Notes: generated from the sequence alone by a model not told the origin. Shown: positions 24,567-36,169, numbered from the stretch's first letter. The stretch: 64,000 bases of DNA from Micromussa lordhowensis (GCA_964020085.1 OZ026605.1:28512098-28576097), one strand, 5' to 3'. Program-made: numbers and translations.

Positions 24567-24711
24567 TTTTATTAAAAGCGCCCCCAAAAAATAAAGAACT
24601 AGACTACAATGAAAACAAAGAGGCCCAAAAAATCACGCATACGCACGCCATTTTTGTAGATCATGGTATAATGGCTCATATACCATGATGGCTAAGCCAA
24701 TGAAAAGTCTC

Positions 24712-24745
<34 letters not shown>

Positions 24746-25057
24746 TACTCGATATCTGTCAATAATTGTCAATCGACAAGTTTAATTTGTCGATAAAAGT
24801 CGATAATCACAAAATTTTCAACTGGTTATCGATTTTATCGACAAAACTGCAGACACATTTTTTCAATCGGCCACGAAATTGTAAACAGCTTTAAAGTAAA
24901 TCCGTATGGCAATAAAGTCGATCGAAGTCGATAATCACAAAATATTGTGTGATCAATTTTTATCGACATCCGATATTTGTCGATTGATTAGGATCGAATT
25001 TGATCGACAACGATCGACTTTTATCGACTATCGAAATTATCGACATGTTACGTCCTG
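24393..25057. mobile_element. GTCGAT-rich DNA element with 7-bp target duplication
   Basis: The ends CAGGACGTAACATGTCGAT and ATCGACATGTTACGTCCTG are near-perfect inverted repeats. AGTAATC is duplicated directly outside (24386-24392 and 25058-25064). The body is dominated by GTCGAT/ATCGAC words, more than a dozen on both strands. A complete family A hairpin element (24452-24746) is inserted in it. No ORF, so non-autonomous. Confidence 0.8.
24452..24746. mobile_element. Hairpin-plus-TIR element, family A, copy 2 (nested)
   Basis: Nearly identical to the 8595 copy: AACAATTATTCCATGAGCG hairpin, then a segment bounded by TTATTAAAAGC and GTTTTTAATAA. It interrupts the GTCGAT-rich element, so it is the younger insertion. 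Confidence 0.75.
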
Positions 25058-25575
25058 AGTAATCTCGAGCTCATAATCTAACTGTTAGATAGAGATATAT
25101 GACAAAATTATAACAAAATGGCATGTTTAAAATTCGAGAGGATTACAGGATAATAACAACTCAAAACAGCTTCGGAAAGACACTTTATATCTCGATATTT
25201 AGGGATGCAGAAGCGCAAGGAACTATGGGAAAGACATTTAAGAGAGAGTACTGCACATGCTGCACCCAGATCTTCCCCAGCTTCCAGCAAAGAGCCCGAT
25301 AAAGAAGTTTCCATGAAGAACATTGTCAAACAATAATTGTCGTCGCATGAAAAGTTTCGTCGTAAGTGAGGATCGCAGAAACGTGTGATTAAATGTTGTA
25401 CGAAAAAAGAAACATGAAAAAAGACTAGTATATAAAAAAATGCACAGGATTTCCTTTACTCGATAATTTTTCATGCGACAAAAAAAGTCTGCGGCGGCTT
25501 AACGAGGAGATATATCAGATAACTGCTGAGTCAAATGGTCTGATAATGGAATATTCCAGTTCACTGCTCATCACC

Positions 25576-25709
25576 TAGCCTGCGAAAACAGCCGTCCTTC
25601 TTCGCTCCCGGCCCGAGTGGCGTTTCGCGCGGTGGTAAATCGCAGACGTCCTTCTCGCGAAACGCCACCCGCGCCGGGAGCGAAGGACGGCGGCTGTTTT
25701 CGCAGGCTA
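25576..25709. mobile_element. 134-bp hairpin MITE with 9-bp target duplication
   Basis: The element is almost wholly palindromic, from TAGCCTGCGAAAACAGCCG to its complement, with arms including GCTCCCGG and GGCGTTTCGCG. CTCATCACC is duplicated exactly on both sides (25567-25575 and 25710-25718). Its TAGCCTGCG end resembles the TAGCCTACG end of the 58012 element. Confidence 0.85.
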
Positions 25710-26130
25710 CTCATCACCCGGGTAGTCTTTTTAGTGTCTTTGTGTTCTTTTTACTTCTTATTTTGTTAAAAATTATTATTATTAAAAATAGAAGAGCAAC
25801 CAGGTTTTGGAAACATATTCAATATAAAGAGGCATTCTTTGGTTAGGAAAAAATTTAAAAACGGAAGCTTTCGGCTTCCAGACTAAAGCCTTTAAAAACG
25901 CGCGTGATGGAAGTATATACAAAATGGAAGTGTGACTCACACTCACACACGGAAGAAATTGTGGAAACGGTGAAAGAAAAAATGCACCAATCTAAAAGAA
26001 TAGAGTTTTGGTTTGGCAACGGCTTGGAGTTATCAGTCTGCTTCTTATAAATTCCTAACAAATTAGAGGATGATGATACTTTGCTGTCAAGAACTAACCC
26101 GGCCTCACCACAGACGATGTTATTTCGCTA

Positions 26131-26615
26131 TTGGAATTTGTTCTTTTCAACAGCTTCTTCGTCTATAATGATTGTTTCTACAAACAAATTTGTGCCATGG
26201 CAATCCCGGTTAGTCCAGTCATCGCCAACCTTTGTAGGGAGGATATAGAAGAATCAGCCATATCGTCCATGAGAGTCCCTCCCAAAACCTGGAAACGATA
26301 TGTTGATGACAGTTCTGTCATTGTCAAGAAAGATTACGTATCCGAATTTCACGACAAATTAAATTCCATAGACTCCATGATTTCCTTTACTATGTAAAAA
26401 GAAAACAATCAACAAATCTCCTTCCTAGATTCCCTAGTCTCCAGGAATAATAGTTTCATTGTCATTGACGTCTTTCGTAAACCAACGCATACGGTCAGAT
26501 ATTTGGACTTCAATTCCCATGCCCTCCTTGCTAAGGTCTTAAGAAAGAAAAACCTTCCCCGGAGCTTATTCTATCACCGGAAGAATTGTGGGCATGCATG
26601 TCTTCAGTTTGATTG
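26131..26615 (+). pseudogene. Penelope-like reverse transcriptase fragment, broken
   Basis: Translation gives AMAIPVSPVIANL, KTWKRYVDDSSVIVK (the catalytic YVDD) and LNSIDSMISFT, then a stop at about 26397. In-frame continuation follows with ISFLDSLVSRNN, FRKPTHTVRYLDFNSHA. These blocks are in the order expected for the palm and thumb of Penelope-like RTs. The upstream fingers region is absent and there are internal stops. Confidence 0.75.
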
Positions 26616-26814
26616 AAAATAAATCCCCGCCATGGTCTGCCTTCCTTATTCTGCTATTCTAAAAAGAGTTTTATTCTAAAAAGAGTCTGTCCGTGGTATC
26701 TTAGAACTCCTCACACGTCTTCTTCGAAAGACGGGAATTAACGTTGTTACTAGACCTCACAAGACCCTTCAACAAGAATTTCCTTCCCCCAAGTTTAGGC
26801 CTCCTATTGAACTT

Positions 26815-27080
26815 CAAACCAATGTGTGTATAAAATCCCTTGCGCCGATTGTCCTTGGAGCTACATTGGTGAGACTGGAAGGTGTCTTTCAACGAGGAAA
26901 AAGGAACACATTCGAAATGAAAAATGTGTAAAACTGGCTCTAATATTTCAGTTTATGCTTAGCGTAATAATCACTCTATCGACTTCAACAATGCCAGAGT
27001 AATTGATAAGGGAAACTTCCGAATTTGAAAACCTTTGGAGTCTTGGCACACCGCTAACACTAATGAAGTAGACAAGTAAC
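26815..27080 (+). pseudogene. GIY-YIG endonuclease-like fragment of the Penelope-like element
   Basis: Downstream of the RT, a frame reads roughly CADCPW(S)YIG-TGRCLSTRKKEH and then NNHSIDFNNARVIDKGNFR, with stop codons and at least one shift. Cys-rich linker, YIG, and a following His/Asn region match the GIY-YIG domain at the C-terminus of Penelope-like elements. Non-functional. Confidence 0.6.
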
Positions 27081-27123
27081 TCCAAGTAGTTGCTAAAACA
27101 ATACTCTATTTTTTTAGATTAAT

Positions 27124-28426
27124 TTTTTTTTTTTTAATACGTTTATTTATTACACTTCACGATACTACTTTACATCCACATTGTATACTGTACTACTATA
27201 GACTAATACACTACATATATATACGTTAACACCCGAAAGGAAAATAAATAAATAAATATATAAATACGGTTAACAAAATACAGAAGTGTCTATATAGAAA
27301 TGTCTATACAATAAGCATTTAATAAAAGATATGCAGAAATGTGTCTTTAATTAATGAGAGGCTTCCACTTTCCTTCGTGGGTTTTAAGTCGGTTGTTCTT
27401 TATGGCTATAGATCGTTCAATGGATTCTATGTGATCTAATTTTATCATGAGATAACGCAATGATGGTAAGATATTCTTCAGACGACTGTTGTAAATAACT
27501 AGTTTTCCAGCAATAATAATATGATTTAAAAGCAACCAATGAGGCCTTTTTTCCGTTAATCCAAAAATTATGTCGCAGTCATTTAGAGAATCAATAGCGA
27601 TGTGCAAAGATTTAAGCCAAAGAACAACCGACATCCAGTATGCTACTATGAGATCACATCTACAAAAAAGGTGCTTGTAAAAAGTGCAGAGGGGTGAATC
27701 GATTATTTTCATTTTGTATAAGGATTTGTTAGTATAAATTATTCTGTTTAGTAATTTATACTGAAAAACCCTTGTTTTAGTGTCAAGCGTGACAACATGA
27801 GGAATTTGATAGATCACTTCCCAATTAAGACATCACTATTCTGAAACAAGGTGCTAAATTTATGCCGTGCTGAAGGATAGACCTGAATAATTTCTATAAG
27901 TTTCCAATACAATTTAGAGGAGGTGATTGAATCAAGTGGAAGACTACCATCTTTTAAATGAAGAGTGTAACTGAAATTGGTGTTGTGAGAGTCAGCTGAA
28001 GTGTTAGCTAAAGTGTCAGGAGATACTTTGTCGTTGGAGCTAATGAGCCTTTTCCATGCGGGAGGAAAGGAGTTGAAAAGACCAAACAATAACAAATAAT
28101 CATTAACATTTAGCCCTTTCGCCTTGAAAAAGGTCCAAGGTTTGAGGCTATCAGTATTTGTTAAGATGTTAGCAAGAAATATTAGACCTTTTGAAAAAAG
28201 CGTCTTGTTGAAAATAGGCTTACCACCGATGCGGAGGAATTGGTTATTCCATAATAATTGGTTTAAGGCTTGTTCACGGGATAAGATGGGTTCTACAGAA
28301 AGATTGCACCAGACTTCGAAACATTCTCTATAGAAATTTGGAAGACAGCTTGGCAAGTCGGCAACGCAGAAGTTGCAATGCAAGAGAAACTTACCACCAT
28401 AATCTTTCAGAAAAAAGGAGAGTATT
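27124..28426 (-). mobile_element. 5'-truncated L1/Tx1-like LINE with 17-bp target duplication
   Basis: On the minus strand two adjacent frames (28383-27814 and 27817-27347) encode the C-terminal part of an L1-type ORF2: NQLLWNNQFLRIGGKPIF, the helical region after the RT, then FQYKLLNRIIYTNKSL and a Cys/His segment. The frames are offset by a shift near 27815. A poly(T) run at the plus-strand left end is the poly(A) tail. TATTTTTTTAGATTAAT is duplicated at 27107-27123 and 28427-28443. The copy lacks the endonuclease and RT and is inactive. Confidence 0.8.
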
Positions 28427-29021
28427 TATTTTTTTAGATTAATGCATTTTTTCTTTCACCGTTCCCACAATTTTTTCACACTTCTATTTTGTATATATTT
28501 TCATCTTGCGCATTCACATCTTAGCTTTATTAAAGGCTTCAGCCTAGAAGCCGAAAGCTTACGTTTTTAAATGTTTTCTTAAGGCGGGGTACACGTGAAG
28601 GCTGTTTTGACGTCGCTTAACACGGCCTTTCTGCCAATATCTCGGTCACGTTTCAAGCGACGCGACACTAAATCTCTCTGCTTATCTCATTAACCTCTGT
28701 TTGGCGGTTTTGTGTAAAGTTTTGGGCGATTTTTGGGCATTTTGGGAAAGAGATATTTTTTTCTCAACGGACAGATTAAATTGAGCAAAATGTGAAATGT
28801 TGAAGATTTGATGGATTTGGAAATTGAAATTTCAAGTTAAGAATTAGTAGACGGATACCAAACAGTCTCCTACCAACCTAGGGCTCTCTGTTGCGGGGGT
28901 CAACTGTCTGGTAGTGCTTCCAACCCATCTTAATCCTAACAATTTCCTTTTAATATTACCGTTCAAATTTCACTCCTATTCATGTTTACCCCCGCCTTAA
29001 CCAGAGAACGCCTTTTTATAT

Positions 29022-29023
29022 TG

Positions 29024-29062
<39 letters not shown>
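29022..29062. repeat. (ATT)n microsatellite
   Basis: Thirteen or so perfect ATT units. Confidence 0.9.
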
Positions 29063-29124
29063 TTAAAAGCTAAGTTAGATAGCAGCAATTCAAGCTAATT
29101 ATGGTTTTAAAACTTCTTTTTTCC

Positions 29125-29165
29125 CACGCGTTTCGTCTGTCTTGCGCAGAGCTCATCAGGGAGTT
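29125..29165 (-). ncRNA. Hammerhead ribozyme-like core sequence
   Basis: The minus strand reads CCCTGATGAG, a possible stem-loop (TCTG CGCAAGA CAGA), then CGAAAC. That is CUGAUGA - stem II - GAAA in the right order and spacing, with one unpaired base in stem II. Penelope-like elements and retrozymes of cnidarians carry such motifs. I could not identify paired stems I and III or the cleavage triplet by eye, so activity is unproven. Confidence 0.45.
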
Positions 29166-30193
29166 TTGATACAATGTAAGCAGCTGTATATTTAATTACC
29201 TAAAAACTTAAAGTATTTTGCATTTTGTAAAATACCTTGTCTGTAGAAGCAGGTAACTCCCTGTAGCAAATAGGCGAAATATTTAGGAAAGGAATAGCAA
29301 AATTTTGGGCTTCACAGTTTTAGCTAGAGCTGCAAGTGCGCATGCTATATACAAATTATAACGCATTTTTTATTTTTGAAAAAGTTAAAACATTATTACA
29401 ACGGTACTTAAGAAACACGCATTCATGGCAAATCAGACCGTGATAAAAACAGTTTGCTAAAATAACTTGTAATGACAATTGGAAAGCTTTTAAAAATCAT
29501 ACCCTTAGAAAGACATGTGTAGAAAGCTATTAGCGGTCAATATGTAATGGTGTGTCTTGTATTATTTCACTTTATACATTTGTTCTTCGGCGCCCACCTT
29601 AATGACAAAAGACCAGATTTAGTGTATTTATAGATTTTATCGGTCAGGTGTGTGGCTCCTTACCACATGATTGTCAACGACAAAAATCGGGCAGCAAAAA
29701 AATTGCTAGGCACTTTTCATAATTAAATTATCGTATGACATTTTCTTCGTAAATGGGGACCGCAAAAGTACGCGAATAATTCAGTGCTGTACGACAAAAA
29801 TATATGAAAAATTGCATGAAATTTGCCGATGTTTCTCATGAAACAAAGATATGGGTTCTGGCTGGTATTGATTTGCAAAATACATTTGACTCCGTTACTC
29901 GAATATCTCGCTTACTCAATCCAACTTTACTTTATAAATTGGATTTGCATCTTAATTTATTGTAATTCGACTCTCGGTACCTCCAAGCCTCAATACTTCC
30001 AACCTCTTACTACCTCGACGTATAGTAGTTATTGTCCCTTCGGGCCATTTTGGGAAGCAAGGATGGCGTAGTGATGAGAGTGTTCGCCTCCCACCAGTGT
30101 GGGTCCGGCTTGATTCAGGTCTCTCTGCAAGTGTTGCGTCACTTCTTTTGACTCTCGGTAGCAGAGCATAGTTTACATGGTAAACAACCCTTG

Positions 30194-30514
30194 TTAGCAA
30201 ATTCTCAGCTCCGACTATTGCATTTCTAGCTTTTTGATTGGCTAAAAAACTCCCACTATGAGCCAATAGTCGGAGTTTTACGTCATATGGAAAATAGTGC
30301 GCCAAATGTAAAAATTTTCCGCACGAAGTTTTCAACTTCAGCCCTCTATAATGGCCGAAATAAAAATCGGCGGCAAAACCCGGTTTGAGAATTTACTAAA
30401 ACAATTATTCCATTCGCCCTTGTTGGATATGAAGTGATTATAATCAACTCGCGCTACGCGCTCGTTGGTTATTTTATCACTTCATATCCAACTCGGGCTC
30501 ATGGAATAATTGTT
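30194..30514. mobile_element. Hairpin-plus-TIR element, family A-like, copy 3 (opposite order)
   Basis: The segment bounded by TTAGCAAATTCTCA and TGAGAATTTACTAA (30194-30396) contains ATTGGCTA and AGCCAATAGTCGG. The hairpin at 30399-30514 (AACAATTATTCC...GGAATAATTGTT) is related to the family A hairpin at its ends but differs inside (CGCGCTACGCGC turn). Same two-part design as 8595 and 35462. Confidence 0.65.
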
Positions 30515-31485
30515 ATTTAATACTGGATCAATTCTTTCTATTTCAGGGAGGAATACTGATGATAATGATGTCTATCTCCATGAATGAAATGACAGTCACT
30601 TAGTAACAATAAAGTAGTTAGCTGACAACATAAACCCTGGAGTAATTGGGTAAACTTGGCGACTCTTTAGGCAGGACTTGCTTGTAAGCACCTTACAGAA
30701 GAGTAATTTAAGAAGTGGAGAAAGGAAGGCTGGATTACTCAAAAAAATTTTGTTTTGTCTCTTTCTGGTTATTAGAGATGAACACAAGAATGTAGGAAAG
30801 AGAGAGAAGCCAAAGAAACGTGACACAGACCCCAGGATATCCCATTTTCATGAGTCATATACCAGGCAGTTTGAACATACATACGTTTTTAACACAGTTT
30901 AGTAAGTTCTATTCATGAGTTAATTTTCGTTACTGGCAATACTCAAACATTATCACTGCAATTTTGGAAATAAGGCGAAATTTTAAATTAACTTCCTAAG
31001 GTTTGTTTTATCTTAACTTAAGCTTACTATTCTTATGTCAAAGTTGCGAATTTTAATTTATGTTTAATTTTTTTGGTTTTTGGCTTTAGCCAGTTACCAC
31101 CATGTCATCGGGTAAGAAAGTCAGCGAGTCAGTGAGTCACCATCAGTTAGCCAGTCGTGTAACCCTAACCCGTAAGAAAGTCTGTCACTTTTCGGAGCAA
31201 GTCTCACGAAGTGAGACTGAACAATCGGTCTCACTTCTCTGAGGAAACGAAGGAAGAACTAGTTCAATATCCATTTATCATTCAATGCTTTTATTTCTTC
31301 TTTTTTATTGGCCCACCACGTGACCTGCGAATAACTTCCTATAAATAATGGTCTGCTCATGCGTAGTGCCGTCTAAATGTGCTGCAAAAAATATTCTGCT
31401 CATGCGTAATTGAATCCACGCTTTCGGGTGAAAAATGGCAGATCGTTTCCCAGAGCTGTCAGAGAGTCATCTAAATTTCTCAGAC

Positions 31486-31525
<40 letters not shown>

Positions 31526-32453
31526 CCGTGAAGGAGGTTTGGATACCCAGTCTTAATTAGTATAGACCTTAACGATTTTATCTGTCCGTTTTCTTCTTAG
31601 CTTTTTGTTTCGGTTGAGAAGATCTATCAAACACTCGAGACGGTGTTTCATCGGCTATCCAAACACCTCGAATTTCGTCAAAAAAATACTCCGCTGCGCG
31701 TCCTATTTTCAACTCTCTTCTCGGTGTTTGCCGGATATCCCGATGAAACACTGTCGCTCGTGTTTGATATATGTGACAGGGTCACTAGACAAGTAATTTC
31801 TCTTTTTTATTATTGCTAATTATTTTAAGATTCCATTGCTTCGCTTCGTAATTTTTTGTTCAAGAATCTTCCGGTTTTAGGTTTGGCAAACTTACGCATT
31901 GCTTAGATATGTTTCCCTGGGTGTATTCGACCCACACATAGGTGCTAAAATTAGCGGAACCAGGGTTTTGTGGTTACTTTTCGGTAAATTATTTTCATCG
32001 CTAAAATTAAGCTTATCGCCTTAAGATAACGAAGTTAAGCTGAGGATATCCTTTCCCGCGTGTTTCACTACGGAAAGAATGGGTAAGTTGGTTCGGCAAA
32101 TCAATCTTCAAACAGTTTGGTTCGTGCCAAAAGCGTGTTTCATCTAGTATAAAATGAGCGGAGTTTTAGCCTTTAGTTCAGTTGACTTTTTGGAGCCGAA
32201 GAGTGCGAAGGAACAGAACTGCTTAAGATGATAAAAGGTCGAACTTGCTTCTAGCAAGGTTCAGTGTATTAGTCGTTCCCGTTTATTTATCTCTTTATTT
32301 CTGTATTAGTTTGTTGATATTCTGTATTAGTTTGTTGAATTGCATAAGAACATCCTTGAATCCTACTCGCTCCTGCCCGCCTGTCTGCCGCATCCTGTTA
32401 CATATATTACATGAACAAACTTCTTATATCATATCAACAAGACCGTTAACTTT
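30515..32453. other. Interval without a supported gene, downstream of Kir copy 2
   Basis: It contains an ATG frame at 31435-31560 (MADRFPELSESHLNFSDS...) that could be a remnant of a repeated coding family, and a hairpin element at 31614-31785. On the minus strand, an AATAAA-type signal at about 32283 lies some 165 bp past the Kir stop. Confidence 0.4.
31614..31785. repeat. Hairpin element
   Basis: ATCTATCAAACACTCGAG..CGGTGTTTCATCGG..TATCC..AAACACC (31626-31668) pairs with GGTGTTTG..GGATATCCCGATGAAACAC..GAGCG..GTGTTTGAT (31727-31772). The arms are about 45 bp. No ORF of note. Confidence 0.6.
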
Positions 32454-35400
32454 TCAGGTTTGTGCCTGTTGTTGTTGTTGTTGCATGTAATACTCTTTTG
32501 GTGAATACAATGGCGTATTCACAACATGCAAGTCATTCAGCCTGGAGAAATCAGCGTTGTAGAAGCCGTTCTCGCCAAAATGAGATTTCTCCAAAGTGTT
32601 ACAGAAATCATACCCCCACAAAATTTCAGTGTTTAAGTAGGAAGACTTGGGTTGTGTGTTTAATCCCGTCGCTTCCACCACGCCCTCAATCACCACTACA
32701 ATTTCAAAGTCCGCCTCTTGCAGTGTCTGGGGAGTGACGTCATAAAACGGACTATTCTCGTCGATCACGTGAATAATCACCATGGGCAACAGCAAGAAAA
32801 GTTGATTCCTGAAGTCGTTGTCAGGGTTACGCCAGTCATAGCAGACTTTAAGGTCTTCCTGGTGAAAGGGGATTTCTTTACCTTCTTTAGTGGTCGTTCT
32901 TCTGAAGAGCTGCATTTGTACAGATGCGTCGACAATTTGGCTCTTTCTTATGTCACCGACTCTAAACATCAGGCACATTTTTCCATCTCTCGGTGCTATG
33001 ACTGCATAATCTGAGAACATCACAGTCCGCATGCGCTCTCGAGGCCTTGAAAGCTTGGCAAATGTTAGGCCGAGCATGAAGGCATCGTTGAGTAGTCCCA
33101 CAAGCGACTGAAGCTGCAGAAGTATGACTGCCTCGGGGCACTTCGTCGTTATTGCTTTCTTGCCGTAGCCAATGGTTTCTTGAGTTTCCACGGAAAACAG
33201 AAACGCAGACGTCCAATTGTTAACCTGTTTGATAAATAGAAGCCAACATATGTCAGATGTAAGGAATACCGTCAGGTGCATCTCCGTGTGAACACGTCAT
33301 GCAAAAAAACTATGTCCCTGTTATTTCTCTGACCGGGGCCGGAGCTCTCATATGAAAAGGTCGGGAATGCTCGTTTCAACCCCTAAATGATATCAATTTG
33401 GACGTGGCAATAGATATGAGAATTAATAAACGGTTCTCTGCATCGGACTCCCACACGGCAAAATATGTAAACCAATAAATAGACAATCTTACAAGTAATT
33501 ATTTCTATTATTATGTACTGATATTTTTTACCGTGTTATAAATAAAGTTCTCATTCATTCATTCACAACACTTTCAAAAAGACATGACTGCAACTCTAAA
33601 AGATACCTTGACAGCAAAACACTAGTGGTGTTTCGTCCAAAATCTGTGATTTATGCGCCTAAAGCGAGGTGACGAACATCCCCGACCCGGGGTCTCTGGT
33701 TGGCTTTTTATTTGCTTTTAATTTTGACGTGTAAGTAACCAGAATGGAATTTTCGCGTTGAATAACAGAGGTCTTTCTACTCAGGCTACTTTACCATCTA
33801 TACCTTTGTGACAAGTGTCCTTCTCAGCTGTTAGTTGCATCGTCACGCAACGCTTTTCCGCAACCCGAGGAGGGGCATTGCATAACGATCCAAATGCTGG
33901 CTGCAAAGGAGGCCTAATATAACAACGGCTCCATGAAAAATTGTCCCAGAAATATAAAAAACACCAGCATATCAACCAGTCATTATTGGGTTATTGACCA
34001 AGTACGAGGTCAAGCTGCCTGGATATTGGCCAAGTTAATTTTTGCGTCTTTATGACCTTGATCATAAACACGTAAAAAAAAACCGAACTAGGCCAATATC
34101 CAGCCACCTTGACCAAACAATCTTGGTCAATAAAGGATTTATCATATGGCATAAAGAACAATTTTTTCCTTGCCGGACATCCCTTGCCTGTAATCCCGAG
34201 TGGGCAAGATAGCCAATCACAGCACAGGATCTTGTTCACCTTGCCCGCTCAGTGAGCTAGCCATAAAAAAATATCTTTAGGGCTTTTTGCTTGTCATGAA
34301 CTTGAGCAACCATAAGATATTTACAACCAATACATTTCTATTGTACAGAGAACAGAAAGTATGAATAATTTATAGGATTGAAGGCCTTTATCATATCCAG
34401 AGGTCTTGATCTTTGATGTGCAACTTCAAAATAGGAATCCATACAATAGTGAAAACAGCATTAGTGTGCACAAGGTACCTGGCTATCACAATTTTCTAAG
34501 AGAAAAAACTTCCCTACCCTTTACTGAAGCATGATGGCACCCGCCCTTCAACCTTATCTCAAAGTTCAACAACAAATTAAGTCCCTTTTTCAGTTTCAGT
34601 TGGCGGAAATGAAGCATTTACTTTTACTGACACACCAGTATTCCTTACTGCTAAACATGGTTGGAAGGCAGTTACATTATCATGACAGATTCAGCACATG
34701 TCCTGTTCTTAGTGCAAATGGTGAGTTCCATTTTTTTTTAAATGATAAAAAAAAAAAAAAACGATTTGGGAGATTTTGGTTGAGGACTGAGTTGGAATGG
34801 TACATTTGTAATGGGATGTAGACACCACCACTGGTGCTTTCTCAGCGACTTATGAGAGAAAAGCCATCTTAGCACATGGCCAGTGCCTCCCAAATTTGAA
34901 CTGGCCAATCAGTAAAACAGCAGGTGAGAAAATCTGAACTTTCCTGGCTTATCAGTGCTCACAGAAGGCATTTAAATCAGGTGTCTCAAAAACCATCAAA
35001 ACCGGAGTCTCAGTACCCTAATGTTAATACACATTGTTAGTTCCCACTCAATGGAATGCGAATCAATGTTATTCTTTACGAACCACATACCGTTTCTTTG
35101 AGGCCTTTCAAATTCTTTTTCCAACAGCCTTATTGATTTTTACAGCTGCAAAGTTGTTTTATCAAGTGATATGAGAAAGAATGAAGCATAAAGCTTTGAC
35201 TGCTTCGCATCCATAATGGAAGTTGTTTTGAAACTTTGAATTTACTTCATGTAAGTGGTTGCAAAATGTTTACATTTTTTGTGTATTACATGAAACAAAA
35301 CGAAAAACGCAAACAAACTATTGAGAGTGCGCAGTACGGACTGGAAATCAGCTTTCTCTTTCTGGAAAAGGAGTGTTTTGAACATTGTGTATGTGGGTAG

Positions 35401-36169
35401 GGAGGGGAAAACCAAGGGAGGGGAGGCAGGGGAGACCAACAACAGAAGAGAAAGGTATAGTTAACAATTATTCACCGAAGTGGAGGTAAATATCCACCAC
35501 TTTCACCGACACTGAGGTGAATAATTGTTTTAGTATATACCACACAAGCTGAATAACTAGCAGCCCAAAGAGTAACTTCATTAGTTAAAATATAGCGACA
35601 AAAGCCACTTTGTTTTTCTTCGGCTGCTCGGAGGTGAATAGTAGTTGGCTAATCACCTCCAAGCTAGCCAATCAGCGTGCGCGAAAAGTACTATTCACTT
35701 GTGTGGTATATACTAAATGATAATATTAACTAAACATTTAATGTCGATTTCACAAAAATAATTACCATACCTTCCGAACACAAACTGTAGAGCCCCTCAA
35801 ATACGCCATAAGCCACCAAATTAAAGCAAACAGCACCCATGATATGATATAGGAAGCAACGAAAATGAAAATAACCCATTTCCAGCGTAAATCTATCATG
35901 GTCGTGAATATGTCAGAAAGATAGCGTCTCACTTTACGAGGAACATTCTTCGGCAGAACTTTTAGCTCGCCAGACTTGTTAATCAAACGCCGCTGGTTGA
36001 AACCTTCCCGTCTTTGGGTAATTTCGCTTGCAGCTTCAACGCGAAGAGACGTCGAGTCTGCGAACACAACACCACTACCATCATTAACAAGCGTCGAGGG
36101 CTCTTCGTCTAAACTGCTGCGTGTGAGCAGGGAATTCACAAGGTGTTCGCTTGAATTTGCAGAATTCAT
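32454..36169 (-). CDS. Inward-rectifier K+ channel (Kir), two exons, 389 aa (Kir copy 2)
   Basis: Exon 1 36169-35771 (133 codons) and exon 2 33224-32454, phase 0. Exon 1 has the N-terminus, slide helix (IFTTMIDLRWKW) and TM1. Exon 2 begins VNNWTSAFLFS and gives the filter TIGYG (150-154), TM2, and the cytoplasmic domain with IHVIDENSPFYDV and DFEIVVVIEGVVE. The Asp172-equivalent is Asp180, as in strong rectifiers. Unusual: Glu149 stands where Kir2.1 has Thr141, beside the filter, and Lys156 replaces the conserved Arg148. The C-terminus ends in six Gln and AQT. The intron carries a family B element (33989), a repeat copy (35020), a family C element (35462) and an A/T-rich LINE-like tail near 33540. 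CGTGACGG is repeated four times upstream of the ATG. Confidence 0.93.
33989..34264. mobile_element. Hairpin-plus-TIR element, family B, copy 1
   Basis: Hairpin arms GGTTATTGACCAAG...CTTGGTCAATAAA, with inner GGATATTGGCC and GGCCAATATCC, then a segment starting ATTTATCATATGGC and ending GAGCTAGCCATAAA that contains GATAGCCAATCACAGC. Homologous to 49904-50198 and 52629-52752. It lies in the Kir copy 2 intron. Confidence 0.7.
35020..35365. repeat. Dispersed repeat related to 37420-37742, copy 1
   Basis: Shares long blocks with the 37420 copy: GTTCCCACTCAATGGAATGC, GAGGCCTTTCAAATTCTTTT, CATAAAGCTTTGACTGCTTC, and the end GTGCGCAGTACGGACTGGAA. It carries an extra segment near 35132-35182 relative to that copy. 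In the Kir copy 2 intron. Confidence 0.7.
35462..35716. mobile_element. Hairpin-plus-TIR element, family C
   Basis: Hairpin 35462-35531 (TAACAATTATTCACC...GGTGAATAATTGTT), then a segment bounded by TAGTATATACCACACAAG and CTTGTGTGGTATATACTA with AGCCAATCAGCGTGCGC near its end. Same two-part design as families A and B; the hairpin ends share AACAATTATTC with family A. In the Kir copy 2 intron. Confidence 0.7.

Larger units (their letters stand above)
25858..28567 (+). mobile_element. Decayed Penelope-like retroelement with inverted flanks, split by a LINE
   Basis: The left flank (GGAAGCTTTCGGCTTCCAG..CTAAAGCC...) reappears inverted on the right (28455-28567: GGCTTCAGCCTAGAAGCCGA), so the element has inverted terminal blocks. 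Between them lie reverse-transcriptase and GIY-YIG-like fragments (separate entries) in plus orientation. An L1-like LINE interrupts it at 27124-28426. Several stop codons and frame changes show it is dead. Confidence 0.7.
28570..30190. other. Gene-free interval
   Basis: No supported gene. It holds an (ATT)n microsatellite at about 29022-29062, a hammerhead-like motif at 29125-29165 (minus) and a partial tRNA-like SINE head near 30060-30120 (GATGGCGTAGTGATGAGAG). Confidence 0.4.

Noticed and set aside
31161..31171. AACCCTAACCC as telomere repeat
   Set aside because: Only about two units, isolated; not an array.
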